Below, in pieces: positions 11,752 through 25,400 of a stretch of 64,000 bases of DNA. The translations under genes and the position numbers were made by a program. The stretch lies in contig CM044858.1 of the NCBI GenBank assembly GCA_024500155.1, positions 4,402,001 to 4,466,000 of the forward strand, in the 5' to 3' direction. Below the pieces are notes generated by a model, which did no database searches, was not told where the DNA came from, and was given only the letters and a program-made list of their open reading frames with translations. Position 1 is the stretch's first letter. Each line of letters opens with the position of its first letter. The DNA comes from Chenopodium formosanum. Lineage: Eukaryota; Streptophyta; Magnoliopsida; Caryophyllales; Amaranthaceae.

Positions 11752-14700
11752 TCCCATCCACCTTTTAGAATCATTGTTTCTTAAAAGTGTCTCAAAACTA
11801 TCAGTGCGAATAATAAGAAAACAAAGCTTATTTGTTTTGTTACACTCCAAATCAAACTATATATTCGTGCATCACATCATATTGCATATTCTGCAAGTCC
11901 CTAGATAATAAGGTTCAATGTAATCCTATATTCCAGCTTCTTACATATAAACCAGTTCCATTTGACAGACTGTACAATTTCTTGCATGTTTTTGTCCCTT
12001 TTGTTATTCGAGACAACATTTTAGATTTAATTATACAACTTAAATTGTTTTGCATGATCAATGCTACTCCAAATCAAACTATTTGTTTGTATTGTTTGCA
12101 TGATCAATTATATACATTCCAAATTACAGTGCTTAAACAACTCCACAAACGTCTTTGATTATATGCTTTTGGGTAAATTGAAACTTTAGTTAAACTAACC
12201 TTAATGTGCCAAAACATTTATAATCTTTTTTTTTTTAAAAAAAATACGGAGTAATTTTTTGCCTTTTGTATAAAAGAAAGGAAGAAATATATATAATCAA
12301 ATTTTCATTCTAACCTCGGATAGATATAAATGGACATATGGTACATGAATACACTTATGCACGATATACTTAAGACGTCTTTATAGTTCATTTAGTACAT
12401 ATAATCACAATTATATTCTATAGAGTATATAATAAATTAAGACTTTTTTTTACGCATTTGCTAATTAAAGCACTAAATGAACAAAATAAAGCCCCAAATA
12501 AGCAAAAATATGTACGGTTTTTTATTATTATTATTTTTATTTATTTTTATATTGAGTGAAGTGTGTATTTTTATGTTTATATGCTAGTTGCGACTTGCGA
12601 GTTTAGACAACACTTTGTTGTCAGAAACAGACCAAACCATTTCCCCTGGTCTCTTTAGCCAGCCTATGTTACCACTTTGCTTGTTTGCTACCTCGTCACC
12701 TTTTTTAATCAACTTCTCATTATTGCATTGGCATGTTGCGCCATTGCATTTTGCTAGTGATAAATAACTGATTTCCTTCAACAATTTCTTACATTACATT
12801 TTCAATACCATATACTAGTACATTAACTTAAAGGTAGATCGCTTAACTATAGCTTTTATTGTTACCTTTCATAACATGTTCCTCTTCCCTAAGGGCATTC
12901 CAAATGCGCAAGGGATTTCCGGTTTTAAGATCCATTACATAATACATGTGTTTTCATCAATTCTATATGAGCAATTATATCGAGAAATAATAAATTTAAC
13001 GTAAACAAAAATACTACTCCGTACGTATATAATTAGAATTTCCAACACGAATTGTTTTAGTAAAACGGTTACAAGCATATATATTCGAATCAAGATCCAA
13101 ATTTGTATTATACATTAAAAGGGTCTTGTGATATTGACTTAACTTGGACAAATTAAACCACATGCATATCCTCGAAGATTTCTAGGACCACCCTCTTTAT
13201 ATTAATATTATTCGGTGTACAATGAAAAATTAAACTCCTCTTTGTCTTTTAGCATATTCCTTATCTACTTGCTTTGCGTCGCCCTTGATTCTTGTGGATA
13301 TCCATATTCTTTACCCGTTTACACAAATTTGACCCGAATTGAAAGGGATTTATAAATGGATCTATCTACACATGGAACTAGTTGGAAGCTTTAATTAAGT
13401 TTAACCGACAAGAGTAGAAGATACCTAGCTAACACTTTAGTTATTGAAATCTTATTAATTTGAAGCAAGATATTACAGTAATACACGTTAAATAATTTGA
13501 AGCAAGATATTACAGTAATACACGTTAAATAAACATAGTCAACAATCAAGAGGAGAATAGTCCAAAAGGAAGGTAAAAAAATACGTACTAGGATTAAACC
13601 CATTACTAAATGTTTAGTAGGTAAAAATTCAAAGTTTGTAAACTTTATTAGCTACATATAAAACTTAAGAATAAAGATTAATATAATGGCCGTTAAGACC
13701 TCCTGAGAAGTCTTCGTGTTGCACCCCTTTTAAGCCTGTTCAAAAAAAATATAATGATCGTTAATTTAAACCTTATTTTACTCGTATATTTAGTTTAATG
13801 TCAACTTTCGATTGAAAGTAAATAAGATTATTTTTATATCCACATAGGTCATTACTATATTTTTTTTTTGAAACCATGGTCATTACTATATTCATTTGAC
13901 GTATCCATTTATAAAACCTTCGTAATTAAGAGGAGCCTAAGCCTAACTCATTTGACGTAAGACATTGGAAAATCTATCTCAAACAGATATTAATAAACAA
14001 TAATGATAGATTTGGATGAGAGCACAAATGTCAATTTATGAGACTGCGTTATCATGGGATTACTCGAGAATTGCTCAAGTACGTATTAGCTTAGGTTTTG
14101 GTCCAAACGGTCATCAAATATTTATATTGTTATTAATATAAAATTAATATTGTTATTATGATTCATACGAGTGAATGCTAATGCTTGACACATCAGCACT
14201 TTAGGAGTGATAATATTCATAGATATTCTTGTTGTATTATTAAAACAGGAAAAAGATAAAGATAAAAGAATAGGGAAGGAGAAGTTTCCCGGAGTTTCCT
14301 TCACCATAAGCAACCAAAGTATAAGAAACATTGATGTTATGCAGAAAAAGTGGCTATTAATAGAAACATACTTACAGAGTAATTACTTAGCAACTACGTC
14401 TCTATAATTTTATACCCCATTTTTTTTTTTTTTTTTATACCCCATTTGGATGTGCGTGCTCGTCCGATTTATCTATTTTCACTTATCTAAATATAACTAA
14501 TTTATACTGTTTATTTTACTTTCAAGTCTAATTTAAACATTTCATTAAAAAAAACTTTTATTTTAATAATATTACATTTATCAATTATTTTTTTAATCAT
14601 TGTAATATATAAAAATAAGGTGAATATAATAGTTGAACTACGGAGTAAAAAGTATTTGCATTATTGTTAAAATTATTGATATACAAAAATATCTGAAATC

Positions 14701-15640
14701 GAACGTGTACGTTTCTTTTACATTCAACTTTGATTTCTTCACTTTTTTCTTAGAAGATTCAATTTAATGCTACCATAGAATAATAGTATCATTTTCTACT
14801 TTCTATTTGAAGCAACAGTGAAAATCAAAATAAATGCATATTAAAATCATAAAAAAGCAAAAAGGTTGTTGGAAAAAAAGTATGAAGGGGAGCCTTCATC
14901 CAACCTGTTTTACGATAAAGCAAAATTAAAGTTTAGTTCATTTATTTAATTTTAAAAATTTATACCTTTACATGCTCTTGTTTGTCAATAAAATTAAGCA
15001 ATTTGAAATTAAACAATCAAGATGCTGACCTTTTTGGCTAAAAGTCTTGACAAATCCACACAAATAGCATAAGTATAGCATATGCATTTAGTGAATCTTC
15101 CTTCAACCAACTTTGGTCCTTTGAAAAGTGACAATGTATGTGTCCTTCAATCTTTATGCTAAACCATGGATTTGTATATTCGAACTAGTATCTCACTATT
15201 CGAGTTCCGGATTCAAACTAGCACAGATAATAAATCTTTGATGAAAATGATTCTCAAAACCGAATCTCAAACTCATTCGTATAGAGACTTGTGAATTTAC
15301 TTGTTATAAATGGAAAAAACACTTCTCACTTTGTTATAATTAACATGAAATTTGAAACTATATACAGTATAAAGTGCGGGAGACATTCAACTAACCTAAC
15401 CAGAGAACCTAGTGGACAAGCAGGTCGAGTTGTGATTTTTAAATACGCAAGACTTTTATCCAAAAACGAAGGCGAGGAATGTATATTTTTTTTTCCACGA
15501 GGACTAGTAGTGAGTAAATATTTTTACAGTGTACTAGTACTAGAGAACAATTGAACATTACACTGTGCAATTTCTTTCCTGATTCGTGAACAAGAACAAG
15601 TATTTGTAACACACAAAATTCCAGCAAGATAAAAGCTACT
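11752..15640. other. Intergenic DNA between the satellite composite and the MCTP promoter
   Basis: AT-rich, with no gene supported. It contains a perfect 37-bp tandem duplication (13457-13530) and three copies of the nonamer TACTCCGTA or its complement (12245, 13015, 14639). The open frames here are short and featureless. Confidence 0.55.
13457..13530. repeat. Perfect 37-bp tandem duplication
   Basis: 13457-13493 is repeated base for base at 13494-13530, beginning AATTTGAAGCAAGATATTAC. Perfect identity suggests a recent slippage event. Confidence 0.9.
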
Positions 15641-15779
15641 CGTACTCTGTGTGTTTTTCCTCCACCAAACAATTACTTGTACCATTAAAATCACAACCCA
15701 CTCATTTCATAATGACAAACACCACATTCTCTCTCTCTGTCAATCAAACACACCCCCACTTTCACCAAACGACACCTTA

Positions 15780-15925
15780 ACCTCTTCTCTTCTCTTCTTT
15801 CTCTCTCCTCTTCTTCAACTCTCATGTCTTCATCTTCCTCAACTTTCTCTCTCCTCTCTTTCTTTCACTAACCCATTCTTCTGATTCACCATTACAAACA
15901 GCTTGAACCATTCTACCAGGCCACC
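15780..15925 (+). promoter_or_regulatory. Pyrimidine-rich 5' leader of the MCTP gene
   Basis: About 100 bp of CT-rich sequence (CTCTTCTCTTCT-type) precedes the ATG, as is common in plant core promoters and leaders. The start codon context is CCACCATGGC, close to an ideal initiation context. I could not pick a single TATA box with confidence. Confidence 0.45.
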
Positions 15926-18900
15926 ATGGCTCGGCTAGTGGTGGAGGTGCTAGATGCATCCGACCTCATGCCCAAAGACGGCCAAGGCTCGGCTAGCCCA
16001 TATGTAGAGGTTGAGTTTGAAGAGCAAAGACAAAAGACACAAACCAAGTACAAAGACTTGAACCCCGTTTGGAACGAGAAGCTCGTTTTCGAGGTTTCCG
16101 ACTCACAAAACCTCGCCGACAGAACCATTGAGGTTACCGTCTATAATGATAAGAAATCCGGACACGGCCATCATAAGAACTTCTTAGGCCGTGTCCGGAT
16201 TTCCGGGGTTTCCGTTGCTACAACGGAAACCCAGGCCTCTGTTCAGAGGTATCCCCTTGATAAGAGAGGGATGTTCTCTCATATCAAAGGGGATATTGCT
16301 CTTAAGATGTTTTTGGTCAGTGGCGAATCTTTTCAGTTCTTTCCACCTCCTAATAAGCAAGATAGGAGGGAGAATGAATCCGAGGTTCCGGCATTGGAAG
16401 AAATCAACCCGAATAATTTTGGAAATAGTTATGAACAAGTGGGGGAGAGAGAATTCGGAAATGAAATCAACCACCACCATTATAATAATGATCACCATTA
16501 TCAAAAGCAGAATAAAAAGCAAGAAAAAGAGAAACCTCAAGTTAGAACTTTTTACTCAGTTCCAGCTAAATCTCACAACAACTCTTCTCAACAACAACAG
16601 CAGCAACAAGCTCCGCCTCCACAGTCTAACAACAATACTCAGCAATCGTTTCCGAAGACGGAATATCGGGCGGATTTCATGAAAGCCGCCCCACAGCCTG
16701 CTATGATGATGCAGGTTCCGGGGAAGAAGCCGGACTATGAGCTGGTGGAGACTCGGCCCCCCGTCGCGGCACATATGGGATACAGAAAGGGGGATAACAT
16801 CGGAAGCACCTACGATCTGGTAGAGCAAATGCATTACTTGTATGCAAGTGTTGTTAAGGCGAGAGATCTTCCTGTAATGGACATTACAGGGAGTTTAGAC
16901 CCTTATGTTGAAGTGAAGCTTGGGAACTATAAAGGGGTAACTAAGCATCTTGAGAAGAATCAAAATCCTGTTTGGAATCAGATTTTTGCATTTTCTAAGG
17001 AGAGATTGCAATCCAATCTGTTAGAAGTTATTGTTAAGGATAAGGATTTTGGGAAGGATGATTTTGTTGGGAGGGTTATGTTTGATCTGACTGAAGTCCC
17101 TCTTCGAGTTCCGCCTGATTCGCCGTTGGCGCCTCAGTGGTATAAGCTTGAGGATAAGAAGGGGCAGAGAGGGCACAAAGGAGAGATTATGTTGGCTGTG
17201 TGGATGGGAACGCAGGCTGATGAGGCGTTCCCTGAAGCATGGCATTCTGATGCACATTCTATCAGTCATCATAATCTTGCACATACAAGATCAAAGGTGT
17301 ATTTTTCGCCCAAGTTGTATTACTTGCGAGTTCTTGTGATTGAAGCTCAGGATTTGGTGCCATCAGACAGAGGGCGTGCGCCTGTGACTCAGGTGAAAGT
17401 CCAGCTTGGGAATCAGATGAGGGCAACTAGGCCTTCGCCGATGCAGACATTGAATCCGATTTGGAATGATGAGCTGATGTTTGTGGCTTCAGAGCCGTTT
17501 GATGAGTTTATGATCTTGACAGTGGAGGATAAGGTTGGGCCAGGAAGGGATGAGATCCTAGGGAAGATGATCATTCCTGTTAGGGAGCTTCCGCATAGGA
17601 TGGAAACAGCTAAGCCTCCTGATCCGCGGTGGTACAACCTCATGAGGCATTCACACGGCGATGAGGATGGGGAGAAGAAGGAGAAGATGAAGTTTGCTAG
17701 CAAAATTCACCTGCGGCTCTGCTTGGAGGCAGGGTACCATGTGTTGGATGAGTCCACACACTTTAGCAGTGATCTCCAGCCCTCGTCGAAGCATCTGAGG
17801 AAGGCTCCTATTGGAATACTAGAGCTTGGGATACTGAGTGCTAAGAACCTCTTACCCATGAAAGGGAAAGAGGGGAGACTGACTGATCCTTACTGTGTTG
17901 CCAAGTATGGTAACAAATGGATTCGAACACGTACCCTTCTTGACACTCTTGCTCCCAAGTGGAACGAGCAGTACACATGGGAGGTCTTTGATCCCTGCAC
18001 TGTGATCACTGTCGGAGTGTTTGACAATAATCATGTCAGTGGGAATGATGCAAAGGAGCAGAGGATAGGAAAGGTTAGAATCAGGCTGTCAACACTAGAA
18101 ACTGATCGGATATACTCACATTTTTACCCTTTACTAGTTCTTACCCCTGGAGGATTGAAGAAGCATGGTGAGCTTCAGTTAGCAGTGAGATTTACCTGCA
18201 CAGCTTGGGTGAACATGGTTGCACAATATGGAAGACCACTGCTGCCCAAAATGCATTATGCACAGCCGATTCCTGTCAAACACATAGATTGGTTGAGGCA
18301 CCAAGCTATGCAAATGGTGGCTGCCCGGTTAGCTCGAGCAGAACCACCACTACGGCGAGAGGTTGTGGAATACATGCTTGATGTGGACATCCATATGTTC
18401 AGCCTGAGAAGAAGCAAGGCAAATTTCTTCAGAATCATGTCAGTACTATCAGGAATCTCAGCTGTTTGCAGATGGTTTAACGACGTTTGCACATGGAGAA
18501 ACCCTATTACAACATGTCTTGTTCACATCCTGTTCTTGATATTGGTCTGTTACCCGGAACTCATACTGCCCACTATCTTCCTTTACTTGTTTGTGATAGG
18601 AGTATGGAATTACCGGTTTAGGCCCAGGACTCCACCCCATATGGATGCTCGGATTTCACATGCAGAGCATGTCCACCCTGATGAGCTTGATGAGGAGTTT
18701 GATACATTCCCAACATCCCGACCCAACGAAGTAGTCAGGATGCGGTATGACCGTCTTCGAAGTGTGGCCGGTCGTGTTCAGGCTGTGGTGGGTGATCTGG
18801 CAACCCAAGGAGAGAGAGCTCAGGCATTGCTGAGTTGGAGGGATCCAAGGGCAACTGCAATATTCATCTTCTTGTCTCTGGTATGGGCAGTTTTCCTGTA

Positions 18901-19036
18901 TGTGACTCCATTCCAGGTGATTGCAGTGCTGGTGGGGCTATTCATGTTACGGCATCCACGGTTCAGGTCCAAGATGCCTTCAGTGCCAGTCAACTTCTTC
19001 AAGAGATTGCCTGCAAAATCTGACATGCTTCTATAA
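15926..19036 (+). CDS. Multiple C2 domain and transmembrane region protein (MCTP), FTIP/QUIRKY family
   Basis: Intronless frame of 1,036 codons, the usual length for four-C2 plant MCTPs. C2A spans about residues 1-110, starting with a LVVEVLDASDLMPKDG-type strand. A Gln/Asn/His-rich linker follows (about 170-250). C2B starts near 300 (LYASVVKARDLPVMD), C2C near 461 (YYLRVLVIEAQDLVPSD) and C2D near 626. The C-terminal PRT_C membrane region begins near 809 and has hydrophobic hairpins at about 858-893 and 975-1008. The protein ends PAKSDMLL. MCTPs are ER-anchored proteins that tether ER to plasma membrane, often at plasmodesmata, and some move FT or act with receptor kinases. The start was chosen for its CCACCATGG context and because it opens directly onto C2A. 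The nearest subgroup is likely the MCTP2/6-like four-C2 class, not checked by alignment. Confidence 0.93.
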   Translation: MARLVVEVLDASDLMPKDGQGSASPYVEVEFEEQRQKTQTKYKDLNPVWNEKLVFEVSDSQNLADRTIEVTVYNDKKSGHGHHKNFLGRVRISGVSVATTETQASVQRYPLDKRGMFSHIKGDIALKMFLVSGESFQFFPPPNKQDRRENESEVPALEEINPNNFGNSYEQVGEREFGNEINHHHYNNDHHYQKQNKKQEKEKPQVRTFYSVPAKSHNNSSQQQQQQQAPPPQSNNNTQQSFPKTEYRADFMKAAPQPAMMMQVPGKKPDYELVETRPPVAAHMGYRKGDNIGSTYDLVEQMHYLYASVVKARDLPVMDITGSLDPYVEVKLGNYKGVTKHLEKNQNPVWNQIFAFSKERLQSNLLEVIVKDKDFGKDDFVGRVMFDLTEVPLRVPPDSPLAPQWYKLEDKKGQRGHKGEIMLAVWMGTQADEAFPEAWHSDAHSISHHNLAHTRSKVYFSPKLYYLRVLVIEAQDLVPSDRGRAPVTQVKVQLGNQMRATRPSPMQTLNPIWNDELMFVASEPFDEFMILTVEDKVGPGRDEILGKMIIPVRELPHRMETAKPPDPRWYNLMRHSHGDEDGEKKEKMKFASKIHLRLCLEAGYHVLDESTHFSSDLQPSSKHLRKAPIGILELGILSAKNLLPMKGKEGRLTDPYCVAKYGNKWIRTRTLLDTLAPKWNEQYTWEVFDPCTVITVGVFDNNHVSGNDAKEQRIGKVRIRLSTLETDRIYSHFYPLLVLTPGGLKKHGELQLAVRFTCTAWVNMVAQYGRPLLPKMHYAQPIPVKHIDWLRHQAMQMVAARLARAEPPLRREVVEYMLDVDIHMFSLRRSKANFFRIMSVLSGISAVCRWFNDVCTWRNPITTCLVHILFLILVCYPELILPTIFLYLFVIGVWNYRFRPRTPPHMDARISHAEHVHPDELDEEFDTFPTSRPNEVVRMRYDRLRSVAGRVQAVVGDLATQGERAQALLSWRDPRATAIFIFLSLVWAVFLYVTPFQVIAVLVGLFMLRHPRFRSKMPSVPVNFFKRLPAKSDMLL

Positions 19037-19447
19037 CACAGCTCAGATTGGGTCAATAAGTTTTCCAAGGTTCAGTTCATGGAGAAAGAACTCACTTCTC
19101 CAAGAATCGCTTCGCTTATTTCCTTTTATATTCTTGTAATGTAAAGAACCTAGCGATTCTTTTCTTTCTGTTATTATTCCATATTTTGTACAATTTAGTC
19201 ATAAAATGATGAATAACGTCAAATTTTGGCAATCAATGAGTAAATGTGGAAAGACAATCTATATATGCAACTTAGATGTGCCAATAAGTAGTCAAGTAAG
19301 CGAAAATGCCAATATATTAGTCCACTTTGAGTGTGGAAAATTTTTAAACTTCAAGTACTAGAAAAATGAGTTACCAATACAATGTAGCAAAATTCGGTCA
19401 CTATGTCCTGTGACAACCACTCTAGTTTGCAAAACAAATAAAATGTG
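19037..19447. other. Convergent intergenic spacer (3' UTRs of MCTP and CDKAL1)
   Basis: 411 bp separate the stops of two genes pointing at each other. The sequence is AT-rich, contains no gene, and presumably holds both polyadenylation regions. Confidence 0.6.
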
Positions 19448-22400
19448 TTAACTAGACATCAACTTCCTAGACCAAAGTTGAGAAAGACAAGCTACAGCGA
19501 TTAAAAAACTTAGAAAAATACCAGCAACAAGAGATTTATCAACAATATTCCACTGCACCGTGTTTGCTCTTGCCTTGCTGGGCTCCTCATTCGGAGTAGG
19601 TTCCTGTAAAACTGTATTCTCGGAGCTCTTAAGTACAAGACTGTTCCGCTTTTTCAGTCCATCAAAATTTTGATCATCTTCTCCCTGCTTGCCATTGATG
19701 GGAATCGCAGCCACTTCTGAAGTATCAGCACACTTCACAGCACTACAGCATGAATCTGGATCTTTAGAGCACGCACAAGGTTCATCACTAACATCACATG
19801 GAGAAACTCTATTGCAACTCAAATCATCCTTATTTAAAGTTCTGTCTTGAGCATAACTGAGAACCTTGATCACTTCACCAAAAACTGACCATCTTCCGAC
19901 AGAAGTGATTCTTACAGTAGCTGAAGCACCCAGAAGGCTTTCTGGAGCATTGACCAATACTTGTATGTATCCTTTGGTGTGTCCCACCTGATAAAGGCAA
20001 GTCCCAAGTCATGAAATGAATCAATTCATTAAGCAATTACCAGATATAAAATGGGAAATAAGCTAAATGCCTGATTTTCCTAGTGAGAAACATATATGAG
20101 TTAAGCTCTATATCAACAAAACTCAAACTCAATTTGGTAAAAAAAAATAAATCAAATGGACAACTAGCAGCTATGATGCAAAAAAATCATGGGTCAAACT
20201 TAAATGCAGTTTCAAGGTACCCCAGACTCCCTGTCAGCAAAGCAATAGAGGTATAGAACAAAAGAAGAAAGCAACAATCTTGCTGCCATATTACCAAGTG
20301 AGTTCCATCCGCAGCTACATCAGTTATCCATATCCTCTCAATCAGCCCTTCCATTCCGTTATATGGAGTGAAAGATTCAAATACAGCAGTTAATTCACGA
20401 CTCCGCTTCTTCACTATAGCACTTGGAACTTTCTTCATCCTCGCAGCAGGAGTACCTAAATTAAAAATAACACATCAAAACCCCAAAATTTATGTGACGA
20501 GTCCAGAACTTTGTTCAAATTTCACATTATAAGGAGAATCCTGAGTTGGAGGTTCTACAATTTCATATTATCACATATCTCAGTTCAATTCTCCAAATAA
20601 ATAGCATGACTCTTTAAATGTTATTCTATATTCTCATATTTATTGCTGTGTTAGTGTGTAAAATTGATTACCACAACATTTTTCTAAACAATGCCCAGGA
20701 ATTGTGAGACTTGAACACCTACCCAGCATTAGATGCAATCTCTCATTTTGAGGTCGTAAGTGCATTCAAGCACTTTCCTTAATGTTCCCTTATGTTTCAC
20801 TGTCTCTACCTAGACCCCAAAACACAAGTTCAAAGTAATCTCTCAGCATCATCCACCATTAATTCACCCAGATTTGACCCAAGTGTGCATCAAAGTAATT
20901 TTCATTGTTGCTAATCCAAACTACCCCCAAAGTATCCAGATTAACAGTATGGCCCAGCCTTCTTTCAACAGCCTACCATACAGCATTAGCTTTAGCTTAA
21001 GATTTCGAACTCCTAAGGACTAAGCCCTACTTTCTCATACTTAGCCAAATCATGAAGATCCATGTATGAAGGAGCTTGAATCTCTTGGCTAACTCACATG
21101 CATTAATGGTCTTATTTAGCACATGCACAATAGCATGGAGAGACTTGAGAGACAATATATGTTGACGGCAAATTTTAAGGCTTTAAGCTATAACTACATA
21201 GAAACCAAGATCAGCATACCAGGTCGAGGATAGAATTGTGAAATATGAACTTGAGCAAGCTTATAGTCCTTGATAAGCTGAACAGTCTGAGCAAAATCAT
21301 CATCAGTTTCACCTGTAGAAAAAAAGGACCAATATTTAGGTAAAGAAACTACCAAAAGATTTTATGGCAATTGGCAAAAAGGCTCATCCAATCATATGAT
21401 CAAGAATTTCATCACACCAAGGGCGTGAAATGGATCTGTGCCTAAGTTCCAGATATACTGCACGCCCTAAGAGGCTGAAATACCATACACTATAATTCGT
21501 ATTACACACAAGTATCTAAAACAGTCTAGACTTTTCCTTCCCCTGACCTCCATCCCACATAAAGATACATCTTCAGTCCCCACACATAAACACTAAAATA
21601 TTAAATGCAATTTAATTTTTTAGAATATGATAATGTTATCAAAGGAGACAGAGACGTTAGTACAACTCCAATATTTTTTTTTTTTTTTTGTTTCTATTCT
21701 ATAGGTGATCATATCCAACAAATAAGGCTAATAAAAAGGTTAGCTGAGAAGAAATCCCATAGTTACCAGGAAAACCACATATGATATCAGTTGCAATCTG
21801 CATCCCAGGGACCAGTTTGGTCAATGTATCCACCACAGTTCTGAACTCTTCTACAGTATATTCTCGATTCATAGCCTGAAACAATGTCATGACTACATTT
21901 TTGTAAAAAGAAAAAAAAAAGAAAATTCCTAGCATCCAGCATAATAGAGCACACAAAACTCAGAGCATAAGACCTTTGCTATTACAAGAAATAAAAGAAA
22001 ATTTTAACATAACATAGAGAATAAAAGGCTAATAGCCAACAAGAAATACGTTCACATACAGTTAAGACCGCATTGCTCCCAGATTGAACAGGAACGTGAA
22101 GAAAGGAGTACACAGAAGGATGACTCAATACTTCAGCTATTTCTTTCAGGTGTTCAAGAATATAAGGGGGGTTAGTCATCCCAACACGAAGCATCGTACT
22201 TCCAGTGGAGGGGAGCTCCGCAATCATTGCTTTCAAGAGAATAGGAAGATTAACTCCAATGTCACGGCCTGAAAAGTTCCAATGTTATTATTTTAGCACA
22301 AAATCAAGTTGTAGAATCTTAGAGACTTAGGAATTGAAAGTTGTACAAATACTTGAGCAATCTAATTCAACACATCAAGAGTATTTAAGGAAAACGATAT

Positions 22401-25400
22401 CAATATGTACCATATGCTCCAGTATCTTCACTGCTTAACCATATCTCCCTAACTCCCTCAGCTATGACAGTTTTTACACGCTGAACCTGAAGCATTGCAG
22501 AATGTCAGACCTCAGGACATTACAAATGTCAAACCAAGCAGCTATCTCAAAAAGTCCCAATGTACTTACAAGGCCGTCCACCGTATAGCTTCCTAAATGA
22601 CCACGTGCATGCTTCGTCTTGCAATAAGTACAAGCACCTAAACAACCGACATTAATAGGAAGAATCTCAACAAATTTGTTCTTCCTCACCTGTAGAAGAC
22701 ATTGTAGCAAACCATCTTCAGTTGCCAAAAGGGTAATATTCCTCACCAGTTCAACTTATGTTGCTTGGTGTAAGCAAAGACAAAACTGTGAGAGCAGCAG
22801 AAAACAATGACAAAATTACCTTTGGGAGATCAAGAGCAGGCAATGTTCTCCTATTTAAAAGCCGCACCTCATGGCCTTTCAAGGTCTCTTCAACAACCTC
22901 CACAACACGATCAATTTGCTGCACACCAACTATACTAACTCCTTCAAGCTCCTTTATATTCCTACTTCCTTGTGGCACACACCCTGCCACAACCAAAGGT
23001 TTTTTTGCACCTTTACCTTTTGAAATTATAGTATCCATGGCAGATTGACTAGGTGATTTAACAGTGCACCTGAAATTAATCCAAAATTACAATATATAAT
23101 CGAAATGATAAGTATATACCATCAGCAATTAAATAAATATTCAAGAATCTCTGTTTTTTAATCAGCAAAAGGAGTCCCGAGTAATCAAAACTGTATCAAA
23201 AAGAGTAAGAAGGTATACTCACGTATTTATCAACCACAAGTCGGCTTCCTCAGGATTGTCGGTTAAGGTATACCCATAGGCTGACAGCTGACCGGCCATG
23301 TACTCGCTGTCACTCTGATACATCAAGATATGTCCATAAGCAATTGTAAGTTGCAGAAACTACATTAGCAAGTTCCAGTAGCTCAAGGCTATCAGTCTTT
23401 AAGCATGAAGAAACCTGTACCCTGTTAAAAGTAAAAACAGTAACTCCATACTAAGAACACATACTCCTACTCATTTGATCAGGCACAAAACTTCAAGTGC
23501 AACCGTGCAAGATATCCTCACACATGAAGGAAAAATGAAGGGAGTTTAGGGGGGGAAAAAAAAAGTTCTGCTCTCCCTATACACAACTTTGTCATCTTTA
23601 AGTGCAAAAAGGATGACACTTCATGTTGTCTAAAGAGATCTGAAGCAGTCATACATCCACTTTTACTCCTAATGTCCTTAATGGCTACTCCAAACAATAA
23701 AATATGCTGGAGGATGGCTGGACTCGCTGGAGTGTTGCGCAGATCTAAGATGGGAGACGGTTTGGGCCATTGACATGTAGTCACTTGATCCCTGAATGTC
23801 ATTAAATAAAGAATGACTATGGTAATTTCCGTAAGAGCTCAACTTTTGGTGCCATAGTGATCACTCATAAGATTAAGGCCTTAAAACTTATTGTCTGGAC
23901 GCCTGTAATGGACTATTCACAATAGTCCCAAAACATCCAATGCTTAAGTAGTGGCCCTTTTTCAAACTCAGTAGGGTGCACTTAATTTCATTTGGGAAGG
24001 ACTATAAGAAAATGAAAAATCTCTTGGTTCATAGGCTTCCTCATAAAATCCAGTTTTTCAGGATTTAAAGGCACCCTTATACAATGGATTAGAACTTCAG
24101 TCACAGAAATCCTTGTGAAAAGTAAAAGAATTCACCATGAAATAATTCAAGCACTCCTCCATTGTTAATGATAGAGTATCTCTTCATTCTTTCACCTTAA
24201 AAATCTTTAACCAATTAACCTGAACTTGCCCAAAAAATACTTTCATTCGTAATGAATTTGGTATCCTTTGTTTGATATTAATTTTCATAATACTTGTTTT
24301 GGGTAAGGCAAAATGAACAAACCAGCAGACATAATCACCTCCAATTCATAATCCATTGACTATTCAGAATTCTCCTACATTTCCCTCAAGGTCAAAGCCC
24401 TTACCTAGGTTAAGGATTAGAATAGATAATGATAGTTTCTTTTTTAAGGTAAGAAGGAATAGTAAATCTCCTATTCCCCTAGCAAGGGCAAGTTCATACT
24501 TTCCCCAATCCTTTTATAACATTATATTGTCCTTTACTGTCAAATACTCTGTGTCTACACTTGTATATTTCTAAGCCTGCATAACAAGGGCTTTTTGGGG
24601 AATCAATAACTCCTATATACAAATATATGGTCATTTCATTACATCCATAATTATAAATTTTTGCACTAGTTTAATTCTTCTTTTAAATGAAAAACCACTC
24701 TAGAAACCTGAAAGCACTGAAAACTTCTGAAATAGCAATGTCACTCATAAATATCTCAATCTCCTGCATTTCCAATTAGGAACACTTCCACATTCCTACC
24801 AGCATAGGATTTCAACTCACAAACCAATCAACTAAACCATATATGCCCCCCAAGCTAAGGACCTAATCAAACTATGCAACACTTCCTGCTGATGGCCAAT
24901 AAATCATCACTGTTAAACCCAAATCCAAAGACATGAAAAGCAATACTCATGAAATTTGATACAACTCCATTCATCTAACCCTCAACATTATCATAACAAA
25001 GCACATTGGAGCTCGAAAGTAATACCCACATACTCTAGCACCTATATACAGCATGAACAAGGTTTACTAACAACAAAGCTGAAATTAAGAGCAGAATAAA
25101 CCATAATAGCAAGCAACAATACTTCCAACACATGAAGCTTCCTAATAATCAAAGTAACAACCAAATTACCTTTACCTTGAAACAAAACAAAGCAGAAATT
25201 GAGAAATCCAATAGTATTACTGACCTGATTATGAGAACACCCAAAAGTTTTGATATAAATTATCTGCAAAATAGACATGGAATTTACATTACAATGAATT
25301 GTAAACAAAAACAAACTCAAAAAATAATGAAGATAATAACAAAAATTCCAAAAAAAAAAAAAAACATAGTGGGAGAGAAAAAAAAGACCTGGGTTCCAGG

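Noticed and set aside
16184..16834. Several frames of 90-163 codons overlapping the MCTP gene
   Set aside because: They overlap the well-supported MCTP frame and reflect its codon composition.
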